Made by a program: the position numbers and the translations under genes
Origin: Chryseobacterium sp. SNU WT5
GTDB taxonomy: Bacteria; Bacteroidota; Bacteroidia; Flavobacteriales; Weeksellaceae
Assembly: GCF_007362475.1 (NCBI RefSeq)
Contig: NZ_CP041687.1
Span: 1,984,001 to 2,048,000, forward strand
DNA: 64,000 nt
Direction of reading: 5' to 3'
The notes under the pieces: model-generated
Told to the model about the DNA's origin: nothing
What the model saw: only the letters and a program-made list of their open reading frames with translations
Databases searched by the model: none
Shown: piece after piece, positions 10,983 to 19,085 of the stretch
Numbering within the stretch: the stretch's first letter is position 1
Layout of the letters: each line of letters begins with the position of its first letter

Positions 10983-12104
10983 CTACAATTCTACCATCTC
11001 TGTAACCTCAACATCATAACCACCTACAAGGGGTTTCTGTGCTGTGTTTTGAGAAATTACCCGAAATTTATTAATTCCTAAATTCTTTAAAATCTGTGTC
11101 CCTATACCATAATCATGGAAATTAGAAGCCAGCGTCGGTCTCTTTTCCTGACCATCCTGGAAATCTAGAAACTGTTGCAATTTACGCATCGTATTTTCAG
11201 AGTTGGAAACATTGTTAATGAAAATAATTGCGCCTTTGCCTTCTTCATTGATCATTGAGGTCACTTTTTCCAACAAGGGTTTTTCGCCACTTGTTAAACG
11301 GCTCAACACATCAAAATATGAATTTGAAGCCTGAACACGTACCAAAATAGGTTCGTTTTCTGCCCATTTTCCTTTCGTTAAAGCAAAATGAATTTGGTCT
11401 GTACTTGTTTCTTTAAAAGCGAAGAAATCGAAATCACCATAAAAGGTTTTTACTTTTCTTTCTTCCAGACGTTCGATTAAATCTCCCTTTCTTAATTGGT
11501 ATTCAATTAAATCTTCGATGGATACCAATTTTAGATCGTGCTTTTTTGCTAAGGCATATAATTCAGGAAGTCTGGCCATAGAACCATCATCATTCATTAT
11601 TTCGCAAATCACACCACCTTCTTTCAGACCGGCTAATTTGGTTAGGTCTATCGCTGCTTCAGTATGACCAGCTCTTTTCAGTACACCACCTTTTTTTGCT
11701 CTCAATGGGAAGATATGTCCCGGACGCATAAAATCTGCCGGTTTTGTCTGTTCGTCCATTAAAGCTAAAATAGTTTTGCTTCTGTCACTGGCGGAAATTC
11801 CAGTAGAAACGCCCTCACCTAATAAATCGACAGAAACTGTAAATGCGGTCTCTTTGGGATCACTGCTTCGAGTCACCATGATATCCAATCCAAGCTCATC
11901 ACATCTTTTTTCAGGTAGTGGCGTACAGATAAGTCCACGGCCATGAATCGTCATGAAATTAATAATTTCCGGAGTGGTTAATTCTGCTGCAGAAAGAAAA
12001 TCTCCTTCATTTTCCCGGTTTTCATCATCAACTACGATGATTATTTTTCCGTTTTTAAGATCCTCAATTGCTTCAGCAATCGTATTTAGTTGAATATCTG
12101 ACAT
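10983..12104 (-). CDS. ribB: 3,4-dihydroxy-2-butanone-4-phosphate synthase with degenerate GTP cyclohydrolase II half
   Basis: The N-terminal ~205 residues are a complete DHBP synthase of riboflavin biosynthesis (ribulose-5-phosphate to DHBP plus formate), with DDENRENEGDF and GHTEAAIDL. The C-terminal half aligns with RibA but lacks the zinc cysteines (Cx10CxC) and the RQEGRG catalytic loop; the equivalent segment reads VRVQASNSYFDVLSRL. GTP cyclohydrolase II activity is therefore unlikely and a separate RibA is expected elsewhere. I place the start at 12104 (MSDIQL) rather than 14 codons upstream, because a -7 promoter box overlaps that extension. Length is 373 residues. Confidence 0.9.
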   Translation of the reverse strand: MSDIQLNTIAEAIEDLKNGKIIIVVDDENRENEGDFLSAAELTTPEIINFMTIHGRGLICTPLPEKRCDELGLDIMVTRSSDPKETAFTVSVDLLGEGVSTGISASDRSKTILALMDEQTKPADFMRPGHIFPLRAKKGGVLKRAGHTEAAIDLTKLAGLKEGGVICEIMNDDGSMARLPELYALAKKHDLKLVSIEDLIEYQLRKGDLIERLEERKVKTFYGDFDFFAFKETSTDQIHFALTKGKWAENEPILVRVQASNSYFDVLSRLTSGEKPLLEKVTSMINEEGKGAIIFINNVSNSENTMRKLQQFLDFQDGQEKRPTLASNFHDYGIGTQILKNLGINKFRVISQNTAQKPLVGGYDVEVTEMVEL

Positions 12105-12122
12105 TTTACTTTTAGATTTTTG

Positions 12123-12154
12123 CAAAGGTACTGAGATTTCCGGCAACAGACAAT
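12123..12154 (-). promoter_or_regulatory. Promoter of ribB
   Basis: On the minus strand, ATTG (12151-12154), 20 bp, then TACCTTTG (12123-12130). The predicted transcript starts about 12-14 nt before the ATG at 12104, which supports that start over the upstream in-frame ATG. Confidence 0.6.
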
Positions 12155-12363
12155 TCTAATTTGGGTGTCTATTCCGTCTTCCACTCCCGTTTTTTTTCCA
12201 CACCTCAACCCATACCAAAACAAAAGAGGGCAAAGGAAAAAAGAACTCCGTTCAAACCGGGACACAGATTCTGGCATTCTTTAACTTTTGGGATAAATAA
12301 TTAAGAAGTTTTGTTTTTAATAACTAAATAAAGATATACCCTGACAAGGTTCTTGAAAACAAA

Positions 12364-13374
12364 TTATAATAGCGGATCATTCAATTCATCAACCGCACTT
12401 CTAATAATTTCATACGATTTAATTCGGGCTTGATGATCGTAGATAGGCGACGTAATCATCATCTCATTCACTTGAAATCTTTTTTGAAACTGCTCAATTT
12501 CTTTTTTTACGGTCTCTTTACTTCCTATAAAACTATATTTCAACATTTTTTCAACATGCATTTTTTCCATCTGATTCCAGATTTCATCCATATCATTAAC
12601 TGGAGGAGCGTACGGTTTTCTATCATTTCGAATCAGGTTAACAAATGCTTGAAACAAAGTGGTTGAAAGTTTCCTGGCTTCTTCATCAGTTTCAGCTGCG
12701 ATTCCATTGACGCAGGCAATCGTAAAGGGCTCTGGAAACTCTTTGCTCGGTTGATAATTTTGATGGTAAATCTCAAAAGCCGTTTCCATCATCTGAGGTG
12801 CGAAATGTCCAGCGAAAGCATAAGGCAAGCCCATCTCTGCAGCAAGCCAGGCACTATCCGTACTCGATCCCAAAATATAAATCGGAATATCACAACCTTC
12901 ACCCGGAATGGCTCTCACCAAACTATCAGAATTCTCAGCGGAAAAATATTGTTGTAATTCTTGGATTTGTTTCGGAAAATGTTGATTAATATTTTGGGGA
13001 TTTCGTCCCAAAGCGTTAGCCGTTAAGCCATCCGTTCCTGGCGCTCTTCCAACACCCAAATCTATTCTATTGGGAAATAAACTTTCTAAGGTTCCGAACT
13101 GTTCAGCAATGACTAATGAACTGTGGTTTGGCAACATAATTCCACCAGAACCTACCCTTATTTTCTCAGTTCCATTTGCTATAAATCCAATTAAGACAGA
13201 AGTTGCGGAACTTGCAATACTTGTGATATTGTGATGCTCGGCCAGCCAAAATCTTATATAATCTAATTTTTCGACGGCCCTCGCTAAATCTAAACTGTCA
13301 TTAAAGGTATCGTGAATGGTTTTATTTTGTTTGACTGGTGCTAAATCCAGTACAGAAATTTCGAATTTTTTCAT
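12364..13374 (-). CDS. LLM class flavin-dependent oxidoreductase (bacterial luciferase-like)
   Basis: This 336-residue protein has the TIM-barrel fold of the luciferase-like monooxygenase family. Landmarks are LDLAPV at the N-terminus, RFWLAEHHN, RVGSGGIMLPNHSSLVIAEQ, PNRIDLGVGRAPGTD and, further on, IYILGSSTDSAWLAAEMGLPYAFAGH. This set is typical of the MsnO8-type subgroup. It probably uses reduced FMN and oxygen, but the substrate cannot be read from sequence. It stands alone on the minus strand, facing away from the IS element. Confidence 0.9.
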   Translation of the reverse strand: MKKFEISVLDLAPVKQNKTIHDTFNDSLDLARAVEKLDYIRFWLAEHHNITSIASSATSVLIGFIANGTEKIRVGSGGIMLPNHSSLVIAEQFGTLESLFPNRIDLGVGRAPGTDGLTANALGRNPQNINQHFPKQIQELQQYFSAENSDSLVRAIPGEGCDIPIYILGSSTDSAWLAAEMGLPYAFAGHFAPQMMETAFEIYHQNYQPSKEFPEPFTIACVNGIAAETDEEARKLSTTLFQAFVNLIRNDRKPYAPPVNDMDEIWNQMEKMHVEKMLKYSFIGSKETVKKEIEQFQKRFQVNEMMITSPIYDHQARIKSYEIIRSAVDELNDPLL

Positions 13375-13843
13375 TGTAATAAGTTAAGGAAATCGATTGG
13401 TTTTTACTGCGCTATTGCTATAGGGCTATAAAATCGAAGCAAGTTCTTTTAAAAGATATCCAAAATTTATGCAACTTATACTTATTGACGAATAAATGTA
13501 GAAGTTTTTAGTGGAAAGTTTAATTTGAATCTAAAATAGTTGATTTGAATGGTAACAACTAGGATTTGTAATAATCCACAAAAACTGGAACAATTAAAAA
13601 TTATACTTTTAATCGTTCCTGTTTTTGGGGAAGATTACATAGATCTTTAAACATTTTTGTACCAATAGTCAACTAGTTTATTCAGCTTTTTATTTCTAGT
13701 AATTAAGTATCTATCAATTTTACTAGAATGAACGTAGGCCTATATAGTAATATGCCCTAGTCATTTGTAATTATCAGGATAGGTTTGTAAAACAAATTGT
13801 TCTTCTTCGCTTTGATATAGAAAACAAACAGTGTTATTCAAAA
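13375..13843. other. Intergenic region left of the IS element
   Basis: No convincing complete gene is seen. The region holds one strong bidirectional hairpin terminator (13587-13626) and, next to the IS, a short coding-like minus-strand tail (13761-13851). Confidence 0.6.
13581..13626. terminator. Bidirectional hairpin terminator
   Basis: Arms 13587-13599 and 13607-13619 pair over 13 positions with a single mismatch, with a 7-nt loop. An A-run precedes and a T-run follows, so it can act on either strand. No plus-strand gene ends just before it, so it may be left over from a lost gene. Confidence 0.7.
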
Positions 13844-13851
13844 TAAGTTTT
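13761..13851 (-). pseudogene. Possible C-terminal remnant of a gene cut by the IS
   Basis: Reading leftward, the last ~28 codons (ending CFLYQSEEEQFVLQTYPDNYK) look coding-like. Joining across the IS target site (one copy of the 8-bp duplication removed) keeps this frame open only to about 14870, where it meets a stop, and gives no start codon. An AGGAGG run lies just beyond the right target duplication. Either a decayed gene was interrupted or this is chance. No family is recognised. Confidence 0.25.
13844..13851. repeat. Left 8-bp target-site duplication of the IS
   Basis: TAAGTTTT immediately before the left inverted repeat, identical to 14836-14843. An 8-bp duplication is the rule for IS1595-family elements. 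Confidence 0.75.
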
Positions 13852-14835
13852 AATGTATGTCCGTAACTTCCCATAATTCCGTATATTTGTTTGATAATTA
13901 AATAATTGAGATGAATATTTTTAGTTTTGGCGTAGAGTTTAGCAGTGAAGAGGATTGTATATCTCATTTCAAAGCAGAACGTGACAAAATTGGTGTTTCC
14001 TGCAAGTGCGGAAAAACTGATTTTTTTTGGATTAAAAGCAGATTAAGTTACGAGTGTAAATCTTGTAGAAAGCGAACTGCATTACGAAGTGGAACCATCA
14101 TGGAGAATTCCAATTTGTCCTTTCTAGTTTGGTATAAAGCGATGTTTTTGATGAGTGCAACAAAAAAGGGATTTTCTGCTAAAGAAATGCAAAGGCAATT
14201 AGGTATGAAGCGCTATGAGCCAGTTTGGGCCATGATGCACAAATTGAGAAAAGCGATGGGAAAACGAGATGAAAGATACACTTTAGAGGGCATGATTGAA
14301 ATGGATGAAGGGTATTTTACAGTTGAATCTAGAGAACTGGAACAAGAGAAAGGGATTCGTGGAAGAGGTGCAGTTGGAAAGCAAAATGTTGCAGTGATGG
14401 CGGAATCTACGCCATTAGAAAATATAGAAACAGGAGAGACATCGAAATCTTGTAGATATTTTAAAGCAATAGTATTAGAAGATCATACAGCAGAGGGAAT
14501 TAATGAGACTATTAAAGAATCTTTGGCAGAATCCAGCATAGTTTTTACAGATCAAAGCACGTCATATGTTGATATATCACAACTTGTAGAAATTCATATT
14601 TCAGAAAAATCTTCGAAAGAAACTACAAAAGATACTTTGCGTTGGGTTCACATATTTATCAGTAATGCGAAAAGGAATTTATTAGGAAATTACCACAAAA
14701 TAAAACGCAAAAACCTTCAACTTTATCTAAATGAGTTTGTTTATAAGTTAAATCGGAGATATTTTGAAGATAAACTGTTCGATAGACTTGTGCTAGCAAG
14801 CATTACAGGAGTATGATTAAAAACGGATATACATA
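13852..14835 (+). mobile_element. IS1595-family insertion sequence, 984 bp
   Basis: The element is bounded by imperfect inverted repeats: the left end begins AATGTATGTCCGT and the right end, read inward, TATGTATATCCGT (11 of 13 matching). Both ends are flanked by the direct repeat TAAGTTTT. It contains one intact transposase gene. The matching target duplications suggest a single, fairly recent insertion, at the left boundary of the T6SS effector island. Confidence 0.8.
13911..14816 (+). CDS. IS1595-family transposase
   Basis: This 301-residue protein has an N-terminal zinc ribbon (CKCGKTDFFW...YECKSC, residues ~32-53) followed by a helix-turn-helix-like region (GFSAKEMQRQLGMKRYEPVW). The DDE-type nuclease fold shows the first Asp in MIEMDEGYF, the second in VFTDQSTSY, and the family C-terminal block HIFISNAKRNLLGNYH. 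The reading frame is intact and full length, so the element may be active. A -7-like box TATATTTG at 13882-13889 lies 21 bp before the ATG, inside the IS. Confidence 0.9.
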   Translation: MNIFSFGVEFSSEEDCISHFKAERDKIGVSCKCGKTDFFWIKSRLSYECKSCRKRTALRSGTIMENSNLSFLVWYKAMFLMSATKKGFSAKEMQRQLGMKRYEPVWAMMHKLRKAMGKRDERYTLEGMIEMDEGYFTVESRELEQEKGIRGRGAVGKQNVAVMAESTPLENIETGETSKSCRYFKAIVLEDHTAEGINETIKESLAESSIVFTDQSTSYVDISQLVEIHISEKSSKETTKDTLRWVHIFISNAKRNLLGNYHKIKRKNLQLYLNEFVYKLNRRYFEDKLFDRLVLASITGV

Positions 14836-14843
14836 TAAGTTTT
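14836..14843. repeat. Right 8-bp target-site duplication of the IS
   Basis: TAAGTTTT immediately after the right inverted repeat, matching 13844-13851. Confidence 0.75.
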
Positions 14844-14944
14844 TTATCCTCCTGCGTTTTATTCTTTTTTCAAACTAAAATGCCTACTGAAGATATATAA
14901 TAAGCTGAGCACTATTTTTATATATTCAGTATCTAACTGGATGC

Positions 14945-15328
14945 CTATTTTCCCCTTTTCAAAATATATTTATAATCTTCTTTCTCATCAACAGATTCAT
15001 CAATTTGTTTTGTCTCTCCAGTAAAAGAGTTAATTTTTAACTCTAACAAGTAGAAAGATTTATCTTGTTTATCCTTTGTTGGATCTGTTTTATATCCAAA
15101 ATAATAAAAGTTGTTAGAGTAATAATAAAATATAGGTTCAAGACTTTTAAATTTATTTTGTTCGTGATAAAGTATAAATATTTTTTCAGCATCATCAAGC
15201 GATATTTTTAAAGATTTTTGCAGTTCGTTGAACTTTTTGTGAATTTTGGTAGTATTTCATATTAGTATTATTTCTATTTAATTTGTTGCATGAAATAATT
15301 AATAAAGAAAGTATTAATAATTTTAACA
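14945..15328 (-). pseudogene. Frameshifted lipoprotein, immunity-protein candidate
   Basis: From an ATG at 15328 the frame encodes a lipoprotein signal (MLKLLILSLLIISCNK) but stops after ~44 codons. A second frame then continues with FNELQKSLKISLDDAEKIF to FYLLELKINSFTGETKQ and ends at 14945. The join lies near 15231-15250, in an A-rich run, and needs a 1-nt correction. The combined product resembles the neighbouring lipoprotein at 15633-15974 (both have an FYY-GF/GY core and a LxxKINSxTGE motif). It may be a decayed duplicate or a sequencing error in a homopolymer. Confidence 0.65.
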
Positions 15329-15334
15329 TTACTT

Positions 15335-15632
15335 TTATGGTTTAAAGTTTGCTGACTCTTTTTTTATAACCTCATCATCTGATGGCTTGCCGAAATTTTG
15401 TTTTGATGAACTTACAAATTTTTTCAACTCTGATAATAGACCGGAAGGCATTTGTGTATCATCAGAAATTTGATTAATTACTTTGCCAAATTTTACAGGA
15501 TATCCTTCTTGAATTGCTGTTTTTACAGCGGTAGTGCATTGTTCTCCTGTCCATGGGGACACGCTATAAACTTTCAAATATATATAGTGTTCTTCTTAAC
15601 ATTTTTGCATATGCTTCTCCTTACGTAAAATT
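15335..15632 (-). pseudogene. Orphan C-terminal tip of a T6SS effector
   Basis: The open part (15335-15577, from a TTG) reads LKVYSVSPWTGEQCTTAVKT and onward, closely matching the end of the effector at 16120-17322. Upstream homology to that effector continues, with small deletions and a stop, up to the stop codon of the lipoprotein gene at 15633. It has no N-terminal delivery domain or vgrG-linked start, so it is an orphan toxin module. Unlike the main copy, its frame is intact through the tail (SDDTQMPSGLLSELKKFVSS), and it reveals the frameshift in the main copy. Confidence 0.75.
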
Positions 15633-15974
15633 TTATTTAACAACAGAAATTTCTCCAGTATCTGAATTTATTTTCGCTAAAAAAATTAATTGTGTAGTTT
15701 TTTCAGTTCTTTTATCATTTTTACTTGCAAATCCTATATAATAAAATCCATTACATATGTATACGACTTGGTAAAATGATTCTTTGTCATACGGACTTTC
15801 TTTAATAGTAAAATTTTTAGCAAAAGAATCTTTATAAATTTCAAAAGCTTGTTTGCTTGAAATTTCTGATTTATTTTCAATTTTTGTGAAATTGTCATTA
15901 TCTGAATAAATTTTTTCAAATTTATTACAACCTAAAAGTGATAATATTCCCATAATTATTATAATTTTTTTCAT
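15633..15974 (-). CDS. Small lipoprotein, candidate immunity protein
   Basis: This 113-residue protein has a lipoprotein signal peptide (MKKIIIIMGILSLLGC, lipobox LLGC), so it should be anchored in the periplasm or outer membrane. The mature part contains FYYIGFASK and LAKINSDTGEISV. It starts two bases after the restored end of the upstream effector gene, the position expected for a cognate immunity gene. No known domain is recognised. A frameshifted paralogue lies at 14945-15328. Function is inferred from context only. Confidence 0.65.
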   Translation of the reverse strand: MKKIIIIMGILSLLGCNKFEKIYSDNDNFTKIENKSEISSKQAFEIYKDSFAKNFTIKESPYDKESFYQVVYICNGFYYIGFASKNDKRTEKTTQLIFLAKINSDTGEISVVK

Positions 15975-15976
15975 AT

Positions 15977-16133
15977 TTAAGGATTAGGATAATCTTTATC
16001 TTCATTTTTTAAAATTACTTCATTTGCAGATTCATTAAAGTGTTGTTTTGAACTTGAAATAAATTTTTTGACTTCAAAAAGTAAACCAGACGGTTTTTGA
16101 GTTTCATCAGATATTTTGTTTATATTTTACCTA
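15977..16133 (-). pseudogene. Out-of-frame C-terminal tail of the effector gene
   Basis: After the stop at 16120 the -1 frame continues with NKISDETQKPSGLLFEVKKF and ends at 15977, matching the in-frame tail of the orphan copy at 15335-15577. One base appears missing next to GGTAAAATA (about 16125). The intact effector would end at 15977, two bases before the immunity candidate. Confidence 0.7.
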
Positions 16134-17322
16134 TTCTAAAAGGAAAAGCTTCTTGTATCGCTGTTTTTACTGCTGTAGTACATTGTTCACCAGTCCAAGG
16201 AAAAACACTATATATTTTTAAATGTTTGTATCGTTCTTCCCACCAATTCAACATTTTTTTTGCTTCACTTTCTTTTACATAAAATTCTATTTTATGAATC
16301 TCACCATAAATATTTGTATCATCATCATACCAATCAAGTTTAATAAAATCTAAAACCTGATTGAGTTTCACATCATTCGGACTAATTCGCAATCTATCAG
16401 CAATCATTTCTCCCCACCATGGGCGTCCTGGTGAAAATGTTTCACTGATAGAATAAATAGGTTTACCATCTTTGTCCACAGCTTTTAAATCTACAAAATC
16501 ATCCTTATCACCACCATCATTAAAATCGTAATCATATTTTTTTTCACTAATTATTGTTTGTGAATAATCAGGACCATAATCAAAATATCTTTCACCAATT
16601 GCCATTGCAGAATGACCTGCAAGACCTATTGCATTGATAGCTTCACCATAATCAATATTTTTAGCCGCTCTTCCTAAAGAATAGTGAGAATGTGGAAGTT
16701 CTACCAAAACAGTTATTAAAACTTCTTCTTCGTAAACAATTAAATAATTAGATTCTTCAATTGGAAGAGATTTGGTCTCATATTCTTTATCACTGATATC
16801 AAAATATCTACAATCGAAATACAATTCTATCTCATTTCCACCATCATCAACTGTATATTTTACTAATTCATCTGTTAAGGTTATAAGAAGGCTTGCTTTT
16901 CCGTTCGAATCTGTAAATAATTCATTTACTTCTTCATATTTATTTGTTGCAGGGTTCTTATCGCTGCTATATAATTTAATTGGATCATCAGGGTTTAAGA
17001 ACCCATCCCAATCCATCAAATTAACAGTTATTTTACTATTTTTAGGAACCTTGGTTTTGTCCATCTGAATGTGAAATTTCACTTTTTGACCTATTAATGC
17101 TTCTTTAATAGTCCGATCTTTTTTATCCGTCCACCAACCCTTGATAAAGTAGTTTCCCACTGGTGGTGGCTCAATAGGATTTCCAAAAACAGTTCCTTTA
17201 TCAGCTGTAAAATGGCTTCCTTTTCCTGCGTATGCTGTAAATTTATCTGTAAAAACAGTCCATTCTTCAGTCTCTATAAGATTCTTACCGCCTACAATTC
17301 TAGTTATATTTCCTCCAGCCAT
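16120..17322 (-). CDS. T6SS effector, candidate permuted NlpC/P60-like hydrolase (C-terminus frameshifted)
   Basis: The 400-residue product follows a truncated vgrG after 2 bp. Its N-terminus (ITRIVGG... FGNPIEPP) shares a motif with the effector at 20628-22031, suggesting a common delivery module. An Ig-like middle region (~70-205) follows. The C-terminal region has GHSAMAIGERYFDYGP (His237) and, later, GEQCTTAVKT (Cys381); this His-before-Cys order is typical of circularly permuted papain-like/NlpC-P60 hydrolases that cut peptidoglycan or lipids. The catalytic assignment is my inference. A 1-nt loss near 16125 removes ~47 C-terminal residues, so the effector may be inactive or the base may be an error. 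Confidence 0.65.
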   Translation of the reverse strand: MAGGNITRIVGGKNLIETEEWTVFTDKFTAYAGKGSHFTADKGTVFGNPIEPPPVGNYFIKGWWTDKKDRTIKEALIGQKVKFHIQMDKTKVPKNSKITVNLMDWDGFLNPDDPIKLYSSDKNPATNKYEEVNELFTDSNGKASLLITLTDELVKYTVDDGGNEIELYFDCRYFDISDKEYETKSLPIEESNYLIVYEEEVLITVLVELPHSHYSLGRAAKNIDYGEAINAIGLAGHSAMAIGERYFDYGPDYSQTIISEKKYDYDFNDGGDKDDFVDLKAVDKDGKPIYSISETFSPGRPWWGEMIADRLRISPNDVKLNQVLDFIKLDWYDDDTNIYGEIHKIEFYVKESEAKKMLNWWEERYKHLKIYSVFPWTGEQCTTAVKTAIQEAFPFRIGKI

Positions 17323-17324
17323 GA

Positions 17325-18122
17325 TTAATGGTGTTTTGAGTTTTCGCCACTGTTATTATCAAACGTACCTTTTGTGTGAATTTCATTTTTATTTTCAGAT
17401 ATGATAGATTTTTCCTGTGACTGATCATGTACTTTTTTTGCGCGTGATTTTCTTTCTCCCTGTGCAATTTCTGTTATGTTTGCAGCCATTAATGAATAAT
17501 CTAGAATTGCATTTTGCACCATCGTTCCTCCAGCAGTTATCGCATGATTTGCTCCAGCACTTTCACTAATGTTGATTTCAGCAGTTGTACTGATATTCAT
17601 TCCTGCAGTAGTATTAATATTCTCAGCTACAATAAAATTCATGTTTTTAGAAGTGAAAGTCATCGTCTCCGGCGCTGTAATATTAATATTGCTTCCCGTC
17701 GTATCTAAATGAATCTCATTTCCAGATTTATCGGTGATAATAATACTTTCGTCTTCCGTAAAAACGATTCGGTGTCCACTTCTGGTTTGAATGGATTTTA
17801 CACGATTATCCGCCCCACCTCCAAGACCAACCTGACCATGAAACATTCCACCCATTACAAACGGGCCATCCGGATGATTGTGCACAAAACCCACCATCAC
17901 TTGATCACCAACTTCGGGAATGGCAACATAACCACGGTTTTGAGAAAGCTGGTCCGTTCCACCTGCATCAGGACTCATCATTCTGATGAAATCGGTAGTG
18001 TCGTGCAGTTGCCAGTCCAATTTTTCATTCACTCGTCCATAACCTACTAGATCTCTTTTGCTGGTTACAGTGGCTAATTGTGGATGTGGATTTGCTGCAG
18101 TTAAACCAAAATAAACCATCAC
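17325..18122 (-). pseudogene. 5'-truncated VgrG (C-terminal half only)
   Basis: The 265 residues match the region of the full VgrG (22043-24013) from about residue 395 onward: the OB-fold start (HPQLATVTS), then FIRMMSPDAGGTDQ, GYVAIPEVGDQVMVGF, SGHRIVFTEDESI and the beta-helix repeats (NINITAPETM). The N-terminal ~390 residues that form the gp27-like hub are missing, so it cannot build a spike trimer by itself. The stretch around residues 45-155 is almost identical to the full copy, which suggests recombination. The effector gene follows after 2 bp. Confidence 0.8.
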
Positions 18123-18173
18123 TTTAATGATAGCTATTTTTGCAAAATAGAATTCTTTGAAACTATAGAATTG

Positions 18174-18770
18174 TTAATTATTTATAAAAGGAACGATTTT
18201 TCTACTTAGTTTTTCACCGGTCTTACCATATAGATAAATTTCTTTTATCTGATCACCAGAAATTTGGTGGGAAATGAACCAAACTTTTTTACCATCAATT
18301 TCTTGCTTTAAAACTTTTGTTTGATAACCAGAATCTTGATAACCTTTGGGCAAATTGATTTTATGTTTTTCGCAATAATTAATAAGATTCTCTGGAGTAA
18401 AATTATAACCTTCATCTGTATTCTCTTCCTTAATGAGTTTGCCAGTTTCATCAAAATAATACCAAATTCCTACTGGCGAACCGTTATTAAACGCAATTCC
18501 TTTATTCTCAATACTTTTTGAAGGATAAAAATTTTTAACAAATGAAAAATAGGTTTCTTCGTTATATTTTACTTCTCCAAACCCCACATTAGCAGAGGTA
18601 TAAATAATATGTTCTTTATTTATAATTATATCTTCTCGACTATCCTTCATTATTTTTGTTAATTTTTCAGATTTATTATCTAAGTTTGAGATCATATCTT
18701 TTGAGATTTTTTGAGATTGGCATTGTATAAAAAACACATTTGATACGCCCAAAAATATTAATTTTTTCAT
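18174..18770 (-). CDS. Lipoprotein with MORN-like segment, immunity candidate (copy C)
   Basis: This 198-residue protein starts at 18770 (MKKLIFLGVSN), with lipobox FIQC; an upstream in-frame ATG lies inside the preceding toxin fragment and is rejected. A MORN-like block (SPVGIWYYFDETGKLIKEEN) is followed by NYCEKHKINLPKGYQDSG and an ISHQISG segment. It is the last of three paralogues behind the metallopeptidase-type effector. Its N-terminal half is nearly identical to copy A (20025-20621) but the C-terminal third differs. Periplasmic immunity is inferred from the lipoprotein signal and position. Confidence 0.7.
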   Translation of the reverse strand: MKKLIFLGVSNVFFIQCQSQKISKDMISNLDNKSEKLTKIMKDSREDIIINKEHIIYTSANVGFGEVKYNEETYFSFVKNFYPSKSIENKGIAFNNGSPVGIWYYFDETGKLIKEENTDEGYNFTPENLINYCEKHKINLPKGYQDSGYQTKVLKQEIDGKKVWFISHQISGDQIKEIYLYGKTGEKLSRKIVPFINN

Positions 18771-18775
18771 CTTTT

Positions 18776-19085
18776 TTATTTTATTGATGCATTTGATTGT
18801 TTCCATTACCAATAAAATCGAGAACATCTGTTGTTATTATTTCCGCTACCTAAACGGTGCGAATAATCTAATTAATTATCGGTCTTTGTAAATTCGTAAG
18901 TAAGTTGGGCATTCGGGGAGGTCTCTTTGTTAGTAAATGTATGCGGCAAATTCATGGCTTGCAGTCTGCTCGTTTTTACTTTTAAAAACCACCATATAAT
19001 CGGCCTTTGGTGCAGAAAATCCTGAAACGCAGGCACCGTTGGGATGATCCCCATTTTCTGCAAAATAAAAGGCTTTAAAGTTTAC
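18776..19085 (-). pseudogene. Decayed orphan tip of the metallopeptidase-type effector
   Basis: The sequence begins directly after the stop of immunity copy B with VNFKAFYFAENGDHPNG and follows the effector C-terminus. It carries a 17-bp deletion, relative to the sister tip, between two CATGAATTT repeats; this removes the HExxH core and shifts the frame. It also has two nonsense changes (NLLDY to N-stop-LDY, and YWQWK to YW-stop-WK). It is clearly dead. Confidence 0.85.

Noticed and set aside
12105..12277. Open minus-strand frame and upstream in-frame ATG before ribB
   Set aside because: The ribB -7 promoter box lies within it, and the sequence has no protein-like character.
13733..13750. 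TAGGCC-containing sequence as the left end of the IS
   Set aside because: A candidate match on the right side (near 14880) was weak and lacked flanking duplications; the ends at 13852 and 14835 have both inverted repeats and an exact 8-bp duplication.
18771..18827. Upstream ATG extension of immunity copy C
   Set aside because: It would place 19 residues from the decayed toxin tip before the lipoprotein signal; the start at 18770 matches the paralogues.
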